Positions 7,535 to 11,119 of a stretch of DNA of 11,119 nt are shown piece by piece (the stretch's first letter is position 1; each line of letters starts with the position of its first letter). The notes below the pieces were generated by a model. It saw only the letters and a list, made by a program, of their open reading frames with translations. It made no database searches and was not told where the DNA came from. Position numbers and translations under genes: made by a program. This DNA comes from Caldisphaera sp046536515 (GTDB lineage Archaea > Thermoproteota > Thermoprotei_A > Sulfolobales > Acidilobaceae), in NCBI RefSeq assembly GCF_046536515.1, contig NZ_JAWDMQ010000042.1:1-11119 (forward strand), in the 5' to 3' direction.

Positions 7535-8044
7535 TTAATAAACGGTAATACATGACGGCCCGCATTTTCTGATAATACCGCTTGCTGATATATAATTTTC
7601 TTCTATGCTCTCTAAAACAAGGGCATAATTTGATTTTTTAGTTAATTTATAACCGTTATTAATAATAATATTAGAAATATCCTCTTCTTTCACTTTTTCC
7701 TTCAAAGGTTCCCTAAGATGAACTATCAATTTTATAAACCCTTTAGGTAAATCAGATAAAGATTTTTTTATAACTAAATCTAATTTATTATCACATATTT
7801 TAACAGGTATAACTCTGCTAATGAAAGCATGACTATATAAAGAAAAATTCTTTATAACTTCATATAATGAAGCTTGCCTTAGATAAATTAGATAAACTCC
7901 CTTGTATTTTGATGGAACTATTGATGCCTGATAATCTTTTTCAAACACGGTATCGCTTATTTCTTCAAATGCCCAGGATTGCTTATTAGGCAATGAAATA
8001 GCTATCAAACTTGGGCAGACGGGCATATCTCTTTCAGAAAACAT
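7535..8044 (-). CDS. THUMP-domain RNA-binding protein (COG1818-like)
   Basis: A 169-residue protein resembling stand-alone archaeal THUMP proteins, which are thought to bind tRNA or assist tRNA modification. The N-terminal half (about 10-60) has alternating beta and helix with LIAISLPNKQSWAFEEIS. The second half (about 75-160) fits a THUMP fold: SRVIPVKI, then FIKLIVHLREPL, helix EEDISNIIINNGYKL, strand YALVLESIEE and ISASGII. No catalytic domain follows, and the protein ends with CGPSC. The ATG at 8044 is preceded by GAGGTG with a 6-base spacer, and the gene overlaps the end of nth by 40 bases, so the two are coupled. Assignment is by fold pattern and length from memory of the family, hence moderate. 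Confidence 0.62.
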   Translation of the reverse strand: MFSERDMPVCPSLIAISLPNKQSWAFEEISDTVFEKDYQASIVPSKYKGVYLIYLRQASLYEVIKNFSLYSHAFISRVIPVKICDNKLDLVIKKSLSDLPKGFIKLIVHLREPLKEKVKEEDISNIIINNGYKLTKKSNYALVLESIEENYISASGIIRKCGPSCITVY

Positions 8045-8676
8045 TCATGGCACCTCGGTTTTTTTGATTTACAATAGCTCCTCCCAAAGGTTATCATCAA
8101 TTTATGTGCATTTCTTGATAGTTCCTTCCCAAAAAAGTCCATAAGAGCATTTGATATATCTTTATAAGACTTTTTATCTGATAAACCCCATCTTAATGCA
8201 ATTCTCTTAATATGTGTATCAACTGGAAAAACAGGAAACTCTCTAAAAAAAGATAAAAATACATCACAAGTTTTTTCGCCAATACCGGGTATTTCCATAA
8301 GTTCTTTTTTTAGTTCCAATGGATCTTTTTCTATTAAATATTGTTCTCCCTTACCTTTTATGAACTTAGCAAGCTCAATAATGGACCTAGACTTTTGTTT
8401 AGGAAGACCTGCAACCCTTATAATTTCTGACAATTCATCTACGCTTAAATTCATTATATTATTGATATCTAATTTAGTTTTCTCATAAAGATTATTGTAT
8501 GCCCTTATCGCATTTTTATCTGTAGTATTTTGGCTTAATATAATAGAAACTAGTATTGAGAAAGGATTTTTATTTTTATTCAAAGCAATCATTGGGGAAA
8601 ATTCGTTCTCATTTATTGTTAAATGTTTTGCCAGCATATCATATACTTCCTTTCCATTAGCCTTAATCCTATTCAC
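8005..8676 (-). CDS. nth: Endonuclease III-family DNA glycosylase/AP lyase
   Basis: Bifunctional base-excision repair enzyme that removes oxidised pyrimidines and cleaves at the abasic site. Counted from the GTG at 8676 (223 residues), ILSQNTTDKNA (about 46-56) is the archaeal active-site region. The helix-hairpin-helix is IPGIGEKT (129-136) with catalytic lysine K135, and the catalytic aspartate is D153 in PVDTHI. C202, C209, C212 and C218 form the C-x6-C-x2-C-x5-C iron-sulphur cluster. The start is GTG because GGAGGT lies exactly 6 bases upstream and the TATA-like box at 8728-8735 lies downstream of the longer candidate ATG at 8739. That ribosome-binding site belongs to a 45-bp mobile-element relic. 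The gene overlaps the THUMP gene by 40 bases. Confidence 0.93.
   Translation of the reverse strand: MNRIKANGKEVYDMLAKHLTINENEFSPMIALNKNKNPFSILVSIILSQNTTDKNAIRAYNNLYEKTKLDINNIMNLSVDELSEIIRVAGLPKQKSRSIIELAKFIKGKGEQYLIEKDPLELKKELMEIPGIGEKTCDVFLSFFREFPVFPVDTHIKRIALRWGLSDKKSYKDISNALMDFFGKELSRNAHKLMITFGRSYCKSKKPRCHECFLKEICPSAQV
8051..8056 (-). promoter_or_regulatory. Ribosome-binding site of the THUMP gene
   Basis: GAGGTG on the minus strand, with 6 bases before the ATG at 8044. It sits inside the nth coding region and fixes the ATG at 8044 over the internal ATG at 8026. Confidence 0.7.
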
Positions 8677-8679
8677 AAT

Positions 8680-8724
8680 CTGACCTCCTCCCCGCCCTTC
8701 AGGGCGAGGTTTGTCGTTCGCTTT
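8680..8724 (-). mobile_element. 45-bp mini-element: fused left and right ends of the IS605-type family
   Basis: Read on the minus strand, it begins AAAGCGAACGACAAACC, identical to the left end at 2271. It passes straight into the right-end hairpin CCTCGCCC-TGAA-GGGCGGGG (8 bp with one G-T pair) and ends GAGGAGGTCAG like copy 1 at 2568. Nothing lies between the ends. The five bases before it are ATCAT rather than TTGAT. It may be an extreme deletion product or a short dispersed repeat mobilised by a related transposase. It forms the leader of nth and supplies its ribosome-binding site. Confidence 0.65.
8683..8688 (-). promoter_or_regulatory. Ribosome-binding site of nth, inside the mini-element
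   Basis: GGAGGT, a full match to the core complement of the archaeal 16S 3' end, is followed by CAGATT and then the GTG at 8676. The same GGAGGTCAG is the conserved right end of the element at 2560-2568. The upstream ACCTC (8710-8706) could pair with GAGGT and hide it, as an alternative to the stable hairpin. Confidence 0.75.
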
Positions 8725-8727
8725 ATG

Positions 8728-8735
8728 ATATATAA
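8728..8735 (-). promoter_or_regulatory. TATA-like box of nth
   Basis: TTATATAT on the minus strand, immediately outside the mini-element. A start about 25 bases on would be near 8706, inside the element hairpin, giving a leader of about 30 bases with the ribosome-binding site. Confidence 0.5.
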
Positions 8736-8740
8736 CCATT

Positions 8741-8805
8741 TTCGCATAGAGAGCTCTCGTTCATTGAGCATTTGCTCTCACTCGGTTTGCCTCAGCACAT
8801 CTCTA
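8741..8805. other. GC-richer patch with palindromes between divergent nth and amzA
   Basis: Within a gap of about 220 bases between the two coding starts, this patch is less AT-rich than its surroundings. It holds the perfect 10-bp palindrome GAGAGCTCTC (8749-8758) and a small hairpin GAGCA-TT-TGCTC (8766-8777). It could be an operator upstream of nth, or part of a longer repeat attached to the mini-element. No open frame of note and no box C/D pair was found. Confidence 0.35.
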
Positions 8806-8863
8806 TTATTAATTAAATAGAAAACTTATTTATTTTTAAAGCTAAGAGCATTAATATGTGAAC

Positions 8864-8869
8864 TATAAA
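8864..8869 (+). promoter_or_regulatory. TATA-like box of the archaemetzincin gene
   Basis: ACTATAAAC; a start about 26 bases downstream would fall near 8892, a few bases before the ATG at 8899, so the message is nearly leaderless. This favours the ATG over the TTG at 8872. Confidence 0.5.
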
Positions 8870-8898
8870 CATTGTTGGCATGTCTTTGGTGCAGAAAG

Positions 8899-9453
8899 AT
8901 GAAGGAAATTAAGGTAATGATTCAGCCTATAGGTAATATTAACTTGGAAGAAACAAATTATTTAATAGAAAATTTACCTCTTCACTTTCCATTTCCTATT
9001 AAATTATATCCACATTTATGGTCATTACAACCTCCTTTCAATGCATATGATATAAATAGAATGCAATATGATGCTGATCAAATAAATAAATATGTTTATT
9101 CGAAATATAAAGAATTTTTAAAAGTGCCAGAATTTTATATATTAGGTATAGCAAGTTTTGATGCATACTATAATAATTTAAATTTTGTCTTCGGATTAGC
9201 AAATACTGAAATAAAGGTAGCATCTGTTTATACAAAGAGATTGAAATCAAATGAGTCATCTAAATACAATGAAAGATTACTAAAAGAAAGTATTCATGAG
9301 CTAGGTCATTTATTTGGATTAGATCATTGTAGTTCGTATAGATGCGTTATGAATTTCAGCAACGAATTAGCTGATGTAGATAATAAAAGTGCTGATTTTT
9401 GTGAAAAATGTAAATCAAGTCTCGTTTCGTTTTATAAAAAATTTAATGCCTAG
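8899..9453 (+). CDS. amzA: Archaemetzincin, zinc metalloprotease (M54)
   Basis: A 184-residue cytoplasmic zinc protease of the archaemetzincin family, whose natural substrates are unknown. The signature is complete. In HELGHLFGLDHC (133-144), H133, H137 and H143 bind the catalytic zinc and E134 is the general base. After this come C149, VM (M151 is the Met-turn), FSNELADVD, and C168 with C171. C144, C149, C168 and C171 form the second, structural zinc site typical of the family. The ATG at 8899 gives the usual N terminus (KEIKVMIQPIG). An upstream TTG at 8872 is in frame but would start before the expected transcript. It is transcribed divergently from nth and its last 11 bases overlap the end of the Lrp-type gene on the other strand. 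Confidence 0.93.
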   Translation: MKEIKVMIQPIGNINLEETNYLIENLPLHFPFPIKLYPHLWSLQPPFNAYDINRMQYDADQINKYVYSKYKEFLKVPEFYILGIASFDAYYNNLNFVFGLANTEIKVASVYTKRLKSNESSKYNERLLKESIHELGHLFGLDHCSSYRCVMNFSNELADVDNKSADFCEKCKSSLVSFYKKFNA

Positions 9454-9928
9454 AATTCAACCAATAATCAAGAGCCCCTATTACATTTTCACCAGATTTA
9501 AGAGTGTTCAAAGACATTAATGTATTTACCTCTACAATACCCTGAATCTTCATTATATTTTCTATAGCTTTTGATACCTCCCTTTGAGAAGGGGCCAGCA
9601 TTTTTACTAAAAATTGATAAGAACCTGTAATTTCATGTATTTCTACAATATAATCCAAATCAACCAATTCTTTTTTTATTTGAGTTATGTTTTCGGCTCT
9701 TGCTTTTATTAATAGAAAAACCGTTATTGAAAGTCCAATCTTCAAAGGATCTACCTTTATTGTGAACCCCTTAATTATTTCATTTTCTTCTAATTTTTTT
9801 ATTCTTAAATATATTGTAGCTTCGCTCAAATTAAGCTCTTTAGCTAGTTGCCTCCATGGTTTTCTAGAATCACTTTCAAGTGATTTTATAATAACTATAT
9901 CTTTATCATCTATACCTCCTTGTCTCAT
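9443..9928 (-). CDS. Lrp/AsnC-family transcriptional regulator
   Basis: A 161-residue feast/famine regulator. An N-terminal winged helix-turn-helix (about 6-56) contains KPWRQLAKELNLSEATIYLRIKKLEENEIIKG. It is followed by a VDPLKIG linker and a C-terminal effector and oligomerisation (RAM) domain of alternating strands and helices (about 66-140), including YIVEIHEITGSYQFLVKM. The ATG at 9928 comes 4 bases after the flavoprotein stop, so the two are one operon. GGGGGA lies 8 bases upstream. Such proteins commonly control amino-acid or lipid metabolism genes and their own promoters, and ligand and targets cannot be told from sequence. The tail overlaps the archaemetzincin gene. Confidence 0.93.
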   Translation of the reverse strand: MRQGGIDDKDIVIIKSLESDSRKPWRQLAKELNLSEATIYLRIKKLEENEIIKGFTIKVDPLKIGLSITVFLLIKARAENITQIKKELVDLDYIVEIHEITGSYQFLVKMLAPSQREVSKAIENIMKIQGIVEVNTLMSLNTLKSGENVIGALDYWLNSRH

Positions 9929-9932
9929 AGAA

Positions 9933-10988
9933 TTAATCCCCCATATAATTCATTAATTTAAGAGCCAAATCAGGTCTTGATGCTAAAGCTTTAATAATTT
10001 TAAATTTGCTCATACCTCCCAAAGCTACTTCAGCGTGAACTTCTGCGGGCATGCTTGATAATAATTCCTTTCTTTTACTTCTATCCATAGACTTTACCCT
10101 CTCCAAAATTTTTCTTTGTATTTTAATGGAATTTGTTATTTTTAGCTTAGATAGACGATCCTTAATATCATATCCGTTAATTATAGAATTAGCGAGTTCT
10201 ATACCAGAAATTAATGATGGCCTTATTCCTTCACCGGTTAACGGTAAAACAAAACCAGCCGCTTCACCAATCTTAGGAAAATTATAATCAAATTCAAAAT
10301 CAACGCCCCCAACCGCTATCTGTGCCCCTTTAATTGATGAAATCATTCTAGATTCTTTCAAATACTCATTATTATCTATAAACTTGTTCAACAATTTAAT
10401 CAATTCCTCAACATTTCTATATCCGCCTACACCAACCTCGATTTCATCACCTAAAGGGAATATCCAATAATATCCTACAATATCTGTATCAAAAAATATA
10501 ATTAATTTTTTTGATCCTTCCAAATTTTTTGATTTAACGATTGTCTGAACAGCATCTATTTTTTCTCCCTTATAAAATGGAAAACCTCCCGCTATGATAG
10601 CACTTTTTAATTCCTTTATATTACCGTTTTCTCTTACATTGTGTTTTAATGAGTTAAAACCCGAATTTTTTATTAATTCTGAACCAGACTCTATAATTAA
10701 AGATTCTAAGAAATTTTCTTTGTCTAGAATATACCCTTCTAAGAAATTTTCTTTGTCTAAAACCATAGTATCATCAACATACATTGTTACCCCATTTATT
10801 GTTTGAATTATATTTTGTTTGCTTATTTTTATAGGAAGATCTTTTACAGATGGTACACCAAGACCACATGGTTTTATAGCCAGCCTTTTATTAGCTTCAT
10901 AAACTTTTACTTTATATCCATTTTTAGATAGAACATAAGCTGCAGCTGCACCAGCTGGACCAGATCCAATTATATTATATTCTTGCAC
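9933..10988 (-). CDS. Geranylgeranyl reductase-family FAD-dependent oxidoreductase
   Basis: A flavoprotein of the geranylgeranyl reductase family, which in archaea saturates the isoprenoid chains of membrane lipids or respiratory quinones. From the GTG at 10988 (351 residues), the dinucleotide-binding motif is GSGPAG (8-13) at the N terminus. KPCG (39-42) is the family's cysteine motif, YYWIFP (173-178) followed after seven residues by GVG (186-188) matches the YxWxFPx7-8GxG substrate-side motif, and GEAAG (241-245) is the second FAD motif with Glu for the usual Asp. The GTG start has GGGAGG six bases upstream and a TATA-like box. The protein is shorter than the roughly 390-450 residues usual for the better-known members. 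An 11-residue stretch is duplicated near 78-99. Substrate is not predictable. Confidence 0.82.
   Translation of the reverse strand: MQEYNIIGSGPAGAAAAYVLSKNGYKVKVYEANKRLAIKPCGLGVPSVKDLPIKISKQNIIQTINGVTMYVDDTMVLDKENFLEGYILDKENFLESLIIESGSELIKNSGFNSLKHNVRENGNIKELKSAIIAGGFPFYKGEKIDAVQTIVKSKNLEGSKKLIIFFDTDIVGYYWIFPLGDEIEVGVGGYRNVEELIKLLNKFIDNNEYLKESRMISSIKGAQIAVGGVDFEFDYNFPKIGEAAGFVLPLTGEGIRPSLISGIELANSIINGYDIKDRLSKLKITNSIKIQRKILERVKSMDRSKRKELLSSMPAEVHAEVALGGMSKFKIIKALASRPDLALKLMNYMGD
10704..10759 (-). repeat. In-frame tandem duplication inside the flavoprotein gene
   Basis: The 23 bases at 10704-10726 recur exactly at 10737-10759, with a period of 33 bp. They encode LDKENFLE twice, giving LDKENFLEGYI then LDKENFLESLI. 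Base identity is complete across both copies, indicating a recent duplication or slippage. The reading frame is kept. Confidence 0.9.
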
Positions 10989-10994
10989 TTTTTT

Positions 10995-11000
10995 CCTCCC
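10995..11000 (-). promoter_or_regulatory. Ribosome-binding site of the flavoprotein gene
   Basis: GGGAGG on the minus strand followed by AAAAAA and the GTG at 10988. It selects this start over the upstream in-frame TTG at 11021, which would place eleven residues before the N-terminal FAD strand. Confidence 0.75.
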
Positions 11001-11023
11001 TTTAATAAAAGCCAAAAACAAAA

Positions 11024-11030
11024 GTATAAT
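11024..11030 (-). promoter_or_regulatory. TATA-like box of the flavoprotein-Lrp operon
   Basis: The minus strand reads ATTATAC. A start about 26 bases on lies near 11001, just upstream of the ribosome-binding site, giving a leader of roughly 12 bases. Confidence 0.45.
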
Positions 11031-11099
11031 TCTTTAACTCGATAAAGGTTAAGGATGCTGAAGTCCCCTTTTATTAGAGAAGGGATGGATAGCTTACTA

Positions 11100-11119
11100 T
11101 TGATAAAGTGAACGACAAG
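11100..11119 (+). mobile_element. Left end of a third IS605-type element, cut by the window
   Basis: TTGAT (11100-11104) followed by AAAGTGAACGACAAG, matching the left end at 2266-2284 with one C-to-T change and divergence at the last base. The rest of the element lies beyond the window, so whether it carries tnpA or tnpB is unknown. Confidence 0.6.

Noticed and set aside
8677..8739. Longer nth start at the ATG at 8739, adding about 21 residues
   Set aside because: The added residues are encoded by the mobile-element relic, the ATG lies upstream of the likely TATA box and transcript start, and the GTG at 8676 has a perfectly placed GGAGGT.
8623..8820. Rightward frame opposite nth, and other frames antisense to real genes
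   Set aside because: They are shadows of strongly recognisable genes or span intergenic repeats, lack motifs and have no start signals.
9443..9453. Frameshift or misassembly at the overlap of the archaemetzincin and Lrp genes
   Set aside because: Both proteins end with normal family-length C termini, so an 11-base convergent overlap in a compact genome is the simpler reading.
9914..9919. GGAGGT inside the beginning of the Lrp-type gene
   Set aside because: No in-frame start codon follows at a useful distance; the out-of-frame ATG after it stops within a few codons. It encodes Gly-Gly by chance.

Overview
The window looks like the chromosome of an AT-rich, hyperthermophilic crenarchaeon (Thermoproteota). 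The evidence is an MCM plus GINS plus Orc1/Cdc6 replication set, a Hel308 helicase, an archaemetzincin, a geranylgeranyl reductase-type flavoprotein, TATA-box promoters with short leaders, and TTG and GTG start codons. The Orc protein closely resembles my recollection of Aeropyrum pernix ORC2. With the low GC, this points to Desulfurococcales or Acidilobales (a Caldisphaera-like organism is my guess, not a demonstrated identification).

Layout: eight genes run leftward from about 8676 to 43: nth (endonuclease III), a THUMP-domain protein, orc2, a small winged-helix protein, moaC, gins23, mcm and, after a 514-base gap, hel308. Origin recognition (Orc2), the replicative helicase and its GINS partner, and two DNA repair enzymes (Nth, Hel308) therefore sit in one block. 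MoaC (molybdopterin synthesis) is the odd member. Right of this block the archaemetzincin gene runs rightward from a divergent promoter. It meets a leftward operon, a geranylgeranyl reductase-family flavoprotein followed by an Lrp/AsnC regulator, with the convergent ends overlapping by 11 bases.

The most interesting layer is not protein-coding. Three sites share the sequence ATAAAGYGAACGACAA and, where complete, a GC-rich hairpin ending in GGAGGTCAG. I read them as ends of one IS200/IS605-type (TnpB-associated) element family. Copy 1 (2266-2568) lacks a transposase and a complete tnpB but keeps about 230 bases of strongly folded sequence resembling a TnpB guide (omega) RNA. Copy 2 (8680-8724) is only 45 bp, with left and right ends fused. 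It sits just upstream of nth, where its terminal GGAGGT serves as the ribosome-binding site of the nth GTG start. Copy 3 begins at 11100 and runs off the window. Copies 1 and 3 are preceded by TTGAT, the target motif known for ISDra2. At the far left edge, two similar 15-bp palindromes 20 bp apart overlap the hel308 stop codon and look like a protein-binding site.
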